Positions 36,101-51,100 of a stretch of DNA of 64,000 nt are shown piece after piece (the stretch's first letter is position 1; each line of letters starts with the position of its first letter). Under the pieces are notes generated by a model. It saw nothing but the letters and a program-made list of their open reading frames with translations, searched no databases and was not told where the DNA came from. Source of the DNA: Arenicola marina (Eukaryota; Annelida; Polychaeta; Arenicolidae); contig OZ025253.1 in assembly GCA_964019135.1 (NCBI GenBank), forward strand, positions 7,817,059 to 7,881,058, given 5' to 3'. The position numbers and the translations under genes were made by a program.

Positions 36101-39100
36101 AATTATGCAATGGAATCTTCCCAAAGTGACATTGATCAAACAATCTTTAGTCATAATCATGAAGATATGGTCCTTACAGTGATAACGTATAGAAATGTAT
36201 GCTGCAGTATATGATTCACTTATTCCAATTCTTCGGAGCATTTACATATTTATGATGAACAGGTCGAGCAAATCTATCTTGATACTAGATGTATAAGATG
36301 TCTTTATATTCATGAGTTTTCTTGCACGTCATATGGAAAAGATAAACCATTATAGACTGTCCAAAAACAATGGACAATATGGCAGCATATCATGTGCAAG
36401 TTGTGTGTTGTTGGTTAGTGGGTGAAGTAGGTGAATAGTGGGATAAAAAGCGAAGTGAACACGTTAAGCTGTGTAGCGTGTCACCGATTGGCTGCATCAT
36501 TCATAAAGTACGATGACGTCACAACATATATATCCCTCCCCGCACGAGCCAACAGCCAATGACAACACCGAGAAGCTCCGTTTGAACGAAACACAACATG
36601 GAGTACGAAACTAACGACGTTTTACAAGTGGGACGATTCTGGGACTAGCAAAGCGACAACATCATGGGACGGAACAGTAACAAAGTCCTCCGGCCAGGAC
36701 TGGACATTTGGGTCACATATAACACAAGTGAAAAGATGTGAAGCAACATGCCAAGAAATAAAAACATCCAAGTCTCATTACGTTCATATAGCGATACATT
36801 ACACAAAATTGCAAGTTAAAGGAAACGGCTTAAGTAGAAGCTTAACAAATTATACTAACAGAAGTCGATAAATTAAGCGACAGTTTCTTTTGTCGTTGGC
36901 CAACAAACCGATGTGAAGACTTATCTATTGTTTAACTAGGTATAAAGCTGTTAACATAAGACGGTTCATGTGGGTGCTTGACAGCCTTGTTGGTATCAAA
37001 GCTTAAATAATAGAAGCCTAACATAATTAAATGTACCAAAGCACCAATAATGTTTTATGAATCTCCTGAAAATAATAACAAAGATCTTTTGGACAGGTTT
37101 ACTTACGAATACATGTCCGTCCGTCGGCATGCAATATCTGCCCACTTGGGCATTCACAGGAGTAACCGCCATTTGTATTGTGACATTTAAACTGACATCC
37201 GCCGTTGTGTTGCCTACACTCATCAATATCTGAAACGTGATTGGTCAAGTCGGGCTTAATACAGATCCGCCGATTGGCCAATCAGAATGGCTCGACAATG
37301 GTTCGTTCTGCGTTGAAGTCACCGTTTATCATACAAGCGAGAATTCAGGAAGCAATGTTACCATCGGACGATCAACTACACGGGGAGAATGGGTGTCAGC
37401 TGAGTGCGGTCACTAAGATGGCGAGTAGCTGCTAAGCACCGCTACCATACACCAATGATGTGTTCCTCAATGAACGCGAAACATGACAACCAAATGTAGA
37501 CCGTCCTCGGCCTTGGACAAAACAACGATAGGAGAGAGAGAACCGTTGTAACCATCGAACGAAAATAACAAAATAAATCTTGCAACCCCATATCATTGCA
37601 AATGGCAATATAATGACATAAATACATGCATTAAGTGAATTAAGGGTACTTCAAGAGAACCAAACCAGTGCAGGATAGGTGAAAAACCCAACAATATACA
37701 GGGATGATTTCGTTGTCATTTCCCGTTATGGGGACTATACATATCCTACAGAGGGGTTAGCATTTGGAGTAACTCGCTAAAAGGACGTGATGTGATTGGA
37801 CGAGGAATGGTATACATGTGGGGGTGTGGGTAAGAGGGAGGGGGGGGCAGGTAATTCGCTGCTAAGAAAATCACTCATCATGCTGAAGAAGGCCATCACA
37901 TTGGATTAATCACCACAATTCTTTTGTAAAATCATCAATGACAACCCAAAGTGGAAAGGTTGAAGAATGTTCAGTTCCATTGTGAAGGGTGAGAGGTTTG
38001 ACGATAACGCTGATATATGCGACACAATTAGCGTACGTCCTGGGCAGAGTAAAAGATGGACTGATCAATATCAGAATGATATCTGACAATACCTACATAC
38101 AGATATCGATATCCTTGTCTAGACGGTGTGAAGAAGAAACAACTAAACGTCACATAGCAACCATAGATTGGTGCCCGGTGGGAACAGTAACAGTAACGGA
38201 TCCCCTACAATGACGGATCCCCCAAAACATACTCCAGCTCCTTGTCCACACAATTATCTTTCTTGTGTCGAAAGATAACCAAAAATGTCGGACTGTGAAT
38301 CTTAACCAATCAGTCATGAAGAGTATGACCACGTTAAGACGAACAACGATTCAGTTGGTTAAACCAATGTTTCAAGGTTCGAAAGAGAGAATGAGTGAGT
38401 AGTGAGAAGTGAGTCAAAGGATGAAATGAGAGCAATGCGCTAGCTAAGGAAACTACAGAGGGGACATGGGTGGTGACGGGTTGGAGGAGGGGCGTGAGGG
38501 GGGGCAAACCAAATTTGACCAGCGGCACCTGTTTCATTCCAGGTCAACGAGAAATTCCCCGAAGCTGAGGAGAGGAAGAAATCCGAGTTAGCGTCTGCAT
38601 ACACTGGGGGTGACCACACGGCCAGTAAATGGAACATTGATTGTGAAGCAGTATCTGCAGCAGATCCTGTGTCCTCAATATATAGCTTACTGACCATGGC
38701 TGCGAACTTTAGGACAAATCTATAGCTGAATTACGGCACTTACCAATTAAAAACCTTAAAACTGTAACTGCGAACATAATGATTCACTGTCTATGTCTCA
38801 CATATAACGCCAGTAGTTAATGTCTATGGGTCATTACGCATAACAAGAACGTCTTCAGCCACGACAGCTTCCTTTGCCTTCCACTATTATTGGATGGCCT
38901 CGCTTTCATAATTTGGTTCTTCCACTGTCAACTGAACAGCGAAACAATAATTAACTCACTGGTGAGACCTTTGCTAACTGAACAACAAAGTAGTACCTAG
39001 CTCAACGCAGAAGCAGTAACTGACTGAATAGTTAGATTAATAGATCTGCAGTGAATCAATGCTGCATTTACTAGGTATGGGACACATGCAGTGTGTGCAG

Positions 39101-42100
39101 ACCCTAACACTCAACAAAAGTCATTATTGGGTCATAAATCTGAAATTCATAAAAACAACGAACGCAATACAAACATTAACACAATACTCATTTCCTACTT
39201 TGCACATGGATTAAATAACTATATATGTATATGAAAGCTTGAAGCATAAAAATAATACAAAAAGGCTTTGCGGTATGGCTTTGCAGTATAGCCAAGCTAC
39301 CAAAACCCACTATACGCAGAAAGTTATAGCTGGCTTAAGAAATACGTATGTAGACGTTCTTGTGGCTCTATCTATCACATAATGGAGACAAAAGGCAATT
39401 TATAATGACATGAAAGCGGGCTCTATTCTATACGCTGGTCTTATGCGAAGCAGAAAGCGATCCGACCGAGACAATACGTTCTACAAAATACGATATTGCT
39501 GCCCGCTTTGGCACTAATAATGGCATTAAAAGCTTATAGACGTGTTTGTAGCAAGTCGGAAAATATATAGGCTAAGCATAGAAAGAAACATATGTTGCAA
39601 TGGCTGAAAAGGTGTACTGTGTAATAACCGATATCGCCACCGACACATTAACGATTGAGATGAGGTCAGAGTTGTGGTATGTATATCGGCTTTCCATACC
39701 TTCGCATGTCTTGCCCTCGCCAGTGAGCGCATAGCCAGCAGGACACTTGCAGAAGAAGGAGCCGGCAGTGTTACAACAGTCGTGCTGACAGCCGCCATTG
39801 CTCACGGCGCATTCGTTGATATCTAAACACCAAAAAGAAACAATATTTACGACATTAGTTTCATCATATTAAATATGTATTGATATCAAGACGGAGAAGA
39901 TACAAGTTACAATACCAGTTTCATCATCATATTAATAGCAGTTACCAACCAGAAAAGGATGGTATTCTACAATGCGTCAAATCTATGACTACGCTTTGAT
40001 TGATGTCCAAAAACAGAAAACAAAATGAAATAGCCGGTTGTATTTTGTAAAACTATGACGGCATAACATGTCTTCATCGCGTAAACGCATCTCCATAACA
40101 TCAGGTTCATTAACGGCGTGAGCAGGTTTTGCCACTCGAGAATGGAACTGCTGTAGCATTGTAAGCAAAACGTATTCCACGGAAATGCCGCAGATATTTG
40201 GATGCCGGCTAACAAATTGCTAAATAATTTTGCTAATAGGGTGTCACCGGAATGGTATGTTGCTTCTTTCTGTTAAGTCATTTTCTGTTAAGGATAAGAA
40301 GAAAATAAACCTCGGATAGGATGTTTTGCCTTCATCATATCAAGTAAGGATTCTACTCTGACGGGCTCAATCTATTGATTGCAACAGATCCAGTCATATA
40401 GATATTAACAATGCATCGCCGCAGTGAGGGTTTCATGCTGCCAAAAGTCCCCCCCCCCACCCCACTCGCCCTCTTCTCCCTCCCGGGTGACCCATGGAAA
40501 TACGCCGATCCCTTACTCATATACAGAAATTCAGACATCGAGACTCTAATATTATAACTTTGGCGATATTTATGGTGTGGCCGTTTCATATCGACATAGT
40601 TTCAATTTAATTGAGTTCAGGGCAATTACAAAAAAAACTAAACGACATCAATTTAGGACAGGAAATTAAATGATTGTACGGAATGCTTGAGTTGGAACTG
40701 TTTCGCACGTCGATCCGTGTTGTCACGTTCTTTTCGGTATGTGACCTCAGCCGACACCGCTACACTATTCACCAGGTTCAAAATCCAGCCTTTGCAGCCC
40801 GATTCGATCCACCTAAACGGATATTTTTCATTTGAAGGAATATGAGCTATCCGTCATGTAGGCCCTCGTAGTTTGCATCGCACCACACCTGTTAAACCAA
40901 TGCGCAAGTGCCCGGATATTGCATGAAGTCACGTGTCAACAGGGGTGGCCTAAATGCCTTCACGTACCAATTACCCGAAATGCTTCCCCATCAAGCCCCA
41001 CTTCCGGTCTACAGAGGCTTGGGGGAGGAACATTCTTGGCTAGATGGCGCCATTGAAGTTCCCACGCCGGGCTTAATTGGGCAAGTCCCTCACATCCAAG
41101 GATCCGGTCATGTAAGGTGTGTATGCCCAGTGAGCGGTGTAAGGCACGCCACTGAGCGAAGAGAGTGTCCACATTCATTAAGCCTTGAATGAGTGACGAC
41201 ATGGGATATTCAGAACCCTCATTTTGACGCCCGGGGCCTCCAAAAATAACCCAAATGTCTAAAACCAACACCGCCACAGGACATTCGGGACTACGCGACG
41301 CCCAATAAACGGACGCCGGGTCCCGGAAATACATTTTGAAGAACTACAGTCGATCTTATAATTGCACACCACAACAAATAGCACTGAGTATGATCGAGAA
41401 CGTAACTACGGCATCTCTGTGCGCTTTGTTATGCCAAGCACATAATGATCTTTCATATGGATGTGGCAGTATTTGATATTCAATCAAGTAACAGATCTCT
41501 TGGCGACCACACCAGAAGCATATGAAAAAAAGTCGTCTGCTTTTACCCGCCAAAAAATAAGTGTCTTTGCGTCAGTGCCGCGGGGAAGAAAATGACACGG
41601 CGCTGGAGACCAATTACAGTCTACACCTCAATTACCTGACCGGCTATACCACCCTCGTCAGGTTGATTACCAGACGTACATACAGCGTCATCGTCTCGGG
41701 CAAGGAAGCATGCAACGGTGAATTGAACACACCAAGCGGCCTTTATACGTACTTCAGACATCCCGTAGCTTAAACATTTTACCATCGGCCTGGGCAACAT
41801 ATATGAGGCTGGCTGGCTGGTCAACAATGATTTGTGTCTTAATACCCCCCGCCCCACTCTCCCACCATTACCCACACCCAATCCCACCCCACACATTCCC
41901 ACACGACACACGCCTCATCTCAATTCGTTCACAAAGAGCTAGAAAAAGCAGTATAGCCCATATTATCGTTAACCATCCAAGTACAATGAAATGAGTGATT
42001 GTAACAGGCTAGCACTTGAAACGCACTTGAAACGGCCACCTGCAAACATTACGACACCCGCCTCCACCTACTCCCCTGCCCCGCCTGTAATATTTACCCC

Positions 42101-45100
42101 TATCAATTGTTTTGCTGTTAGCCCAGTCAGGACGCTGTTTAACCCTCCCGTTAGGTACCTTTCTGGCCTTCTTCCTTCCACAACTACTTCCAACCTGCTT
42201 ACCTTTCTCTGCCGCTTCCCAGACAAAACCTTCGGCCACTTGGGCCGATTGCTGAGTGATGGAAGACAGGTGTTCCAAGCGAGGTTCTAAGCGAGCTACC
42301 AGCAGATTGAAAAAAGGTTTCCTCGGAAGATATCCGGACCCGAAGATCTCCACAAGTATTCGACTTTTGTGGATATGTCAAATGGTTTTGTCCCACTATG
42401 CCCGCTGGAATATTGTGCAATATCCCGAGACAATGAAATAGTAGAACCGCAAAATAATTCCGTTAATTTTGCCAGTAGTACTTGTGGGAATTATATGGCA
42501 ACAAGCCAATATTATTTTAGTATCTTACATATATTGGTTATACGCCTGCATGGTCATTGACATTTGTATACAGACATAAATGTGTTGAGAATTCTCCAGG
42601 CTATTGTCCGTATACGCAAAATGATCTGTGGTGAAAGGCAATGGCCGAATCACCTTGCTGTTGCTGCATTGCTGTTAGTGGATACATCAAATGCCATAGC
42701 ATGTTGCGTGTTTTCCATATATTTTAAATGTAAGTAACTGAATAAATACAGCTTTTTGGCGTAGCCCCGGTCAGTCACCTCCCGTAATCAGTGACATGGC
42801 TCATAACATCCGACATTTCTCGTCTGACAATATCTCCTCCCCACGCACCCCAAGCCACCTCTATCCCCCCTGTTTCCACCCCTATGCCGCCACCCCCCCC
42901 CCCCCCCCGCCCTCCCTCGGCACTATCCTGCCTATCACGGGCTGATGACAGCTACAACCCCCAGGCTTGCCGACGATAAATATAACGACAAAATAAGCGA
43001 TTCTTAACAGCCCATCCGTGATCTCACATTCTGCAGGCCCGTGACGTCACAGAGGGACCATTCCCCAGACCGATGACGTCACAGAGGGACCATTCCCCAG
43101 ACCAATGGCATGGGAATCCAACCCCGGCCAGGAACAGAACGGCGTGATACGCGTGTTTGTCGTAAAACAGATTGCGTCTGCTAAACCGTATGATAGCGTG
43201 GGTAATGGAGGCCGCAATCAGCTGCACGGGGTGCTAATAGATCACCGACTCCCCCAACAGGCATGGTCAGTGTTTAGATAACACCATCAAACCTCCGGGG
43301 TTACTTATGACCCGAACAGCTGAGCCGCCGTGGCTCACTTTGGCCAGAGTCTGGGCGATAATGTCACGGGCGGTACCGCCTCTACCTCCACCACCATCAT
43401 TAGGACATTACCATACTCCAGACCATTCCTGAACGCTTAGATAATGGGACGGCCGGTGATGGACCATCAATCACGACTGGCAGCCGTGTGTCAAAGTCGG
43501 CCTCCGCAGACTTTAACAGTCCTTAAAAGTGCTGATGCATCATGTTTTGCCCTGAGAAACGTCTTAATTGTAATATGTATGGTGAAGTATGATGTGTGTA
43601 TAGGTGTCTCTGTCTCTTGCATAAAACCCGACAAGTAAACAAATCAGATGTCGTTATAGACATTTGTTTTTGAGACTGGTCGGAACTCTTTTGCTCTTGA
43701 ACATGAATACAGCCACGACAGTGTAGGCGTTTCTTAAAAATTAACACAATTGGATAAAGAAATATTTTCAAAGGTGCAAAAGCACTCTCAATCCAGATAT
43801 TAGCAGCTTTAAGCCAAACGAACGTACGGAAACTTACATCTAACGATCTGATCCTCGTGTTGCATGGCTTGGTACGTACCGTACATATCTTTTGTGAGGC
43901 CTGGGATAAATGTTGACTCATTATCGTAATATTTGTTCGACATAATGGGATTGTTATCCAGGGGTGTAAGTGGTTTCCATTGGCGCAGCAGTATCACCAT
44001 TCTCCCAGTTTTATATGCCATAAAGGGCCAATCGCTTTTTGGAATGATTCACCCAAAGAGCAATGGGCAACAAGCAGCTGAATCATTTTTTCGTGAAATC
44101 AGTAAAAACTAAATGGCTGACCCCACCCAGTTCGCCACACCTAGGACTGAATAAGCAGTTTTTCATAGTACATTGAGGTGACGACCTTATGTAACACTGT
44201 TAGGTTCTTTCCATATATCTACAGTAGAAAACATGGCCTGCGATTGGGCAAAGCATGTTTATACGTGACACACCCGACTGGAATCCAAACATTGATTGAT
44301 AAAATCAACTTTTAGGTACACGAAGTGAAGAAAAATCGTCATTGTAGACAAGAAGGCAGTCATGGGATAAAAATGCAAAGATTGAGCCAGAAGCTATGAT
44401 ATCATACACGTTCTTCTTTAATTCGACTGTATTACATTTAGATGTATGAATAGGTCAACCTTGTCAGAATAACTTGGGTATTACGTTATTTAATCCAAAG
44501 AACTACGTTAATGACCATGTACTTGTACTCATCCCGTGTGGTTGACCAGAATGAAATGAATCATTTCTCTGGTATATTCGCCAGATGGCTGAGTTCTGCT
44601 GTCGTGCATGGGCCTTCAGTTTACTTCGTCCAACTGTTTTTTTTTCTACAAAATACCATTACCCCATTGAAAAGCGATTAATTTCACCTAATATCGGCGA
44701 CTACCGCAACGCACCATTACTGCAACGATACTGAAACTCCTGCCTGACTGCACGACACTGAATAACAGCAAGGTCGGCGTTTTTTTTATGACTTCACTAA
44801 TTACAAACAGATTAATTTTAGACCTCTCTCTGGCGATTAACGTCAAGTGTTCCCGGATTCCCAGAATCTGGAGCCGGTTCGGTGGAGCCGTAATTACAGG
44901 CGTCTGCCATAGGCTCAGATTGGGGCTTTATGCCGGTGAAATGACGGGTAAGAGAGGGCGATCATTTACACAGCCACACCAGCCATGGACAGGTTCCGGC
45001 TAATGAGCTGTAACCATTATCTGCCTCAGCTTATGTTGTAGAGTTCTGAAGCAACGTAAATGGGTAACATAGCTATCTTTACCTCTACCCTCCTATAATA

Positions 45101-48100
45101 TCTACCCCTTCCTTCGCCTCTTCCTTTACTAATAGTTTTAACTCCTACCCCGACCCCCCTCGCACCCCCTACCCCGTCACCTGCTGTGTCTTCTCCCACC
45201 ACTTGTTACTCATTACCCTCCCCCCTTCCTCTCCAATCGCTCGGCAGATCCAGACGGGGTTACTAGTCTCCCACTATCATTATAACCCCTCCGCCCTTCC
45301 CCACTCCTTTACCGCCTTACACCCCCCCCCCCCCCCCCTGTCCAGCCCAATGACCGCCCTGCACCCCCCCCCCACCCCCGTCCAGCCGCATGACCGCTGG
45401 CCCAGCACCCCACGCCATAAATCTCCCGGCGGCCAGCAGACTGCCTGCCGAATATTTCTCCGCTGACAAGACGGCCATCTTCTTTATTATCAGTTGATGA
45501 ACTGAAGGCACAAAAAGCCGTCATTTCCGCCCACTGACGGCGTCCGCTATATAACTAAACACCGAACAGAAGCGGAAACCAATCAAGACCTTTGCACGCA
45601 TGGAAAACTAAACACCAAACGGAGACGGTGAAGGCGAGCGCCGCCTAGCGACTGGATTAACGCCACGCGCAGTCTCCACCCGCCAGGTGGCGCCGGTGTT
45701 CACCCGGCGCGGGGTTAACCAGCGCGGAATAAGCCAGTAATCTGGACGCCGAGGATCGGAGGGAAATCCGGACTTCGATCCAGAAGGCTTTGATGGGCAA
45801 TTAGCGGAACGGATGAGTGCGCTCGGGGCGGTAAACGGCCGGAACACGGATTGGGGAAGACATAGAAGGAACCGGTGTATGTAGGGGGGGGGGGTGGAGA
45901 GGTAGGAGGGGGAGGGAGGGGGGTATATATATAACGTGGGCGGGGGGGGGGAGGGTGCAATACATCCGCCTCCTCATCGCGTCCTGTATGTACACTCAGG
46001 CCATGATAGGTACGAAATCGTCACCCGTGCCACCGCCTGGGGCTGATCACCGCTCGGCTATGCAGCTCTGGCCGTCGTCGGGTCGATTCGTCCCCATGAC
46101 GAGTCGGCCCTCGATACGAGTCTCCAAGCGAGTCGTCGCCTTCCGGAGCCACCCCCAGTTCAAATTATCGCCTGTCCGAACCGTCCTTTGTTACGAGTCG
46201 TCCCTGATACGAGTCAAGTCCTGTCGGCTGCCATTAGATTAGCAGTTTGGCCATTCTGGCATCGCGCTCCGATAAGTCTGCCATTTTTATGACTCGAGAC
46301 ACTATTAACTGGAGATAATTAGCGGCAGTGACCGCAACGACCTTTAACGTGAAAGGTCGTTAATTTGTGAATAAACACGGGGCGAAATAAGATAAAATAA
46401 CGTCAATCTCCACATTCCACGCGATGGAATTGGCATATTTCTTGGGCCAACCCGTTGTGCAATTAATTACTTGTGCAGTTACAGTCATAGTACATAAGAC
46501 CTCAACATTTGTTCTTGATACACATGGTTGATGATATATACTACCCTATATAATATAGCGATGCGGGCACCCCCCCCCCCCCCCCCCAGACACACACACT
46601 GGTCCGTGAGCATGGAAACAATGGGGTGGCAAGAGGGTGTTGGGTGGGGGGGGGCTCACTTGACATGGTACACACTACATATCACAACATCTACTCTTCA
46701 CTCAGTAGTAGTTAACATCCAGTGAGACGAACAAGAGCGGTAATCACCGGATATCACTCCATTTCTATTCATCAGGAGGCGCCACTGTTCGGCACCCAGC
46801 TGTTTTGTGACGAATATTTACGTTTGAAGTCTTCCTCCATACCGCAGTTGAACCATAAAAAAGCCGATGTGCGTATGTTTATAGTAGCTAGAAGCGTGTC
46901 CAAGCACCCCCCCCCACCACCTATCAGTTGAAGTTGACAGACAGCAGGCGTTTTTTTCGAATGTGTTTTGCGAGGCTAAATTATTGCCAAACGAGCTGGA
47001 ATTTAATGGCATTTCCAGGTGAGTGATCTAACCTTGCCTTTGATGATGGCAGTCATTTGGCTCAGACAGGAGTCCTGGTTATTATCAGTGTTTAGGGCCA
47101 TGAGCTGGTGCTGTCAGCCCGTCATAATAACACTGCCCCAGTGCTGCAACCTCGCACCCCAGCCACCAAACATCTACTGTAAGGACTCGCACTATATACA
47201 GAGGTCTGTACTATATACTAGGATATGTACTATATATACACATTGCAGTCAATATTCACTGACGTTTACTATATTCACTGCCTCTCATGCCAGAGATACA
47301 CTGGAAACATGTTTCAATGAATGTTAGAAAGGAATTGTTTACAACGGTGTGGGTATTTCACCTTTACTTTTTATTTATTTAATAGCACTGAAAAATCCAT
47401 ATACTTATACGGCAGGTCCATGTTCGCTGACCCAGACCGCCTCCTAAATGAATCAACACACCACTACAAGGATGGTTTTGTGGCATGGGGGTGGTGGTGG
47501 CGGTGGCGGGGGGTAAGGGGTAGGGAGTGGATGCGGTAGAGCAGGGTATGGGTCACGGACCACGGTAGGGTAAGCGGGGTAGAATCCGCGCCGAAACAGA
47601 CGGTAGGGGTGAGGGGTGGGTGAGGGTGATCCCCAGAATCGACTTCATGAGATACAATGAAAGTGGGGAAAGCAGTTTGCAGGGTGAGCGTGGGGGACGC
47701 GATTATGTTCAACTCGATGTCGGCCACGCTGCACATTGACAGTCACAAAACACCATTTAGTCGGTCCCATGAATGCGAAAGAAGGAAAAAAAACACAAGC
47801 GAGCCGCTCCAGCTCAGTCTCAAACTCACGGCGGGCAACTTAAAACAAAATGAATTAAGCTTTCTCGAAATTGCGGTTAAAGTTTTGCATACATCGCCGT
47901 GTCGCCTGCTGGCAAAGAGCCACTCGGCTCTGTTTGTGTACAAATGTCTAGCGCAGTGTATAACGCCACCACTGTTGGTGGGACGCCAAGCTCAAATTTA
48001 ACATTCTGTCTCTGAGTTGGCAAACAGCCGAGCTGGGCCCATATCTATGTCTCCATAGATATGCCCATATGTTTCCATGTAACTAAATTCTAAAAATGAC

Positions 48101-51100
48101 AAGCGAACATTCAATGTGTGGTATCGTGAGATGACTAAGCCAATACTAATAATAACCTTTGCTCATGACCTGCCATGACATTTGAAAAAAAATTCTCATT
48201 ATTATTTACATCCTTTGATGTAAATGGTTAACACGGCATGTCCTGCAAACAACTGATTCTGTCTTTTCGAAACGTCTTGGCGACAACGTAACTATGAGAC
48301 TCGCACTGATATAACGATAGTTTAACTTTCATGTGGGCTGTTTTACAAAGCGTGTCTTTCATGTTGCACTTCGTCATTGGGAGTTAAACCAAAGGCTCAA
48401 CGAAGTTCTGTCGCCACAAACCAAAGAACAGTTTTTGAAAAGCGAAACAAAATTACGCTCGTGAACCTGGGAGCCTGACCTAACCCCACGTCCCTACATA
48501 ATAGGAGCGGTCGTCTAACATGAACAATTGTGCGTTCCAGCAACCCTTAATTTTGTAACGTGCAGTACATGCATAAACTCCTATTTCCCGTGGCTACGGC
48601 ATGATCTCCATCTCTTATGTCAACCAAAGTATCCTTTGCGTTTGTAAATATAGGAACCATTCATAGCCGATCAGTTGCGTAGATACATTTGACGCAGCGC
48701 GTCCTCTTGTTCAGGAGTCATTCTCGACGACAACATGTCCCCAAGCGGCTGTTATAGATTGCGTTCACAAGGTCGAAGGTCGAAGGAAAATGTTGTCAGT
48801 TGTTCTTCTACTTTAGCTTTTGCGCTAAAGAATCAAGTCAATTTCATCTGCCGAAATCCAACACCGAGAAGGACGACAATTTAACTATTTAACAAAGTGA
48901 CACGACGACGAAACTGAAATATTTCCCCTCTGTAGCTCTATATCTCACACCACCCGCTACCCCTCACCCAATCTAATCTAAAGCGTAATTTATGTGTTAT
49001 TGACTGCGTGCTTCAAACACAAGAATGAAAACATGTGTTTATTATACAAAAGCACGGTACATAAATACGAATACAAGTATTACGGCAGACTAACTTTACT
49101 ACAAGAACACGCGATGTGGATGTTGTATGACAGGCGATGAAAGTTCCTATCATGTCATCTACATTTACTACGTCCCGTGACATAACCATTCATGTATAAG
49201 TAATTGAGCGCACATATCTTTATGTCACATCAAATGCAGGTGCGCGCATTGGTTTATTTTTGCTATAAGTTACTTATCGGGGGCGTTAACGTCAAGCAGA
49301 GACGATAGGGCGTTAAACACCGAAAGAAGTCGTAAACAACGTCCATCCCAAACCTGCACTCGAACACCCCTAAATTGGAATATCACGCGCGCGCTCATAG
49401 CCTGGTTCCCTGGGATCCCCTCACGCGCACTGCACGTGGGCACCAGCCTGTGAACTCCCCGCCCATTGATGGCAACACGGCAAGCCTTTATGTTTGGACA
49501 AAGCCGGCGTTATTTGGTAAAGCAAACAGAAAAATCGACCAACAAACTATTAGCGGTTAGCTCCGCGACACGGGAGCAGCCGCCCACCCATCAGGTGGAG
49601 GGAGGGGTGCTTAGCAAACAAACAGTCCCAAAGCTGTAAGATTTGTCCTGTGTGTCGGTGGACTTGTGGTGAATGGAATAAACATATGTTTGACATTGCT
49701 ACGAATGCAGACAGGTACGCAATGACGAAAGCTATAGGGGAGCGCAAATGCTACCCACTTTCCCGATGAGTAGATTCTGGGCAGGGTAATTTTATTCGCA
49801 ACATGTTCAAATCACATCTTTAAATTCGAAAGGATAACCAAATATGTTGCTACATGTCCGACTTTCAATATGCCCGACGCTACATTTTGTATATATACAT
49901 TTTGCTATATTGGTAATATAGCGTCAAACTGTGAAAGGGTGTGTTTGGGGGGGGGGGGGGGCATAGGTGGAGAAATCTCACCCAAGCATCGAGGAAGGGT
50001 TCCTAGAGGGGGGATTCCCGCTGCATGGGGAGAGGTGATGTATCCGCATCATCTACACTTTCCAAAATTGGAATTAGGGAAAGGGGTGGTTATCGGGTCT
50101 CTGAGACCCCTCCCTTCCCCCACCCCACCCTCACCCCACTCCCTTCTACATTCCCTGGTGTATATTATCCAAAAATGTGGTTTGGTTGGGAGTAACATGT
50201 GTAACCACATTGACCCGGATGTGAACATAGCACGCGCGTGAACTCTCGAATAGGCCCAAATCATTTATAAGCCATTACATGACATCACTCCACTACAGGG
50301 TGTTCCAATAAGATATAACTACGCAGGAAGGCAATCACAATTCCCTTGAGGTCATAATAGCGCAATTTCTGAGCAACATGCCAGAACAGCGTCGACTTAT
50401 GTAAAAAAAAAAAACTCATGCCGGAAATGACCTCATGTGGGGCGTTTTCTTCTTGCTCTATTACACCATCGGGTCTTTTATCCCGCGAGAATCGTGACAA
50501 CAGCAGCCGACACACGTACCATTGGTGACGTAAACTATTGGGCAGTTTGCGCGCACTTAATCCAGACTTTAGGGGCAGCCGGAAGGCATTTTATGACGGC
50601 CGCATGGGGGCTCCGACATTCTGATCTGCCAAGCGTCATGCATCTCTCGGGATCATATGACGACAATCCAGAGAGTACGCTAGATTAGTGGCTGAATCAT
50701 CGGCCAAATTGACAGGTGTTTTTTTTGTGTTACAATTCTGTTTATCTCTGGATACGGGGAACCATTAGGACTGTTCGCAGCTGAGCCTCTCCCAGTGGCG
50801 CATCGTTAGCACGACCGACAGCTCATCCCGGGCTGAGACACAGCTGTCACCGGGCCTTTATCGTTAGACAGAACAGCCATTAGATGCGTCAGTAAATGAA
50901 AGGGTTTTTCAAGACGGCTTGGCAGTTGTCTTCTTTTACATATTGATATCAAACGTAACTTACGCAACACATTACTAATCTTGACCATGGAACAATGTGT
51001 AAATAATATAGGCTTATATATAAACAAAATTTTTGCTCCGCTAAAACGAATTTATACAGGGTACAACTTCTTCACCGCAGAGTCGTAAGAGAACAACGTC

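Noticed and set aside
38440-38697. Minus-strand open frame with an N-glycosylation-like NFSLTWNET segment
   Set aside because: No acceptor/donor pair in phase 1 and no cysteine pattern; not part of the EGF series.
40960-41334. Minus-strand 124-codon open frame
   Set aside because: Hydrophilic and protein-like in places, but no family recognised and no convincing splice sites or stop context.
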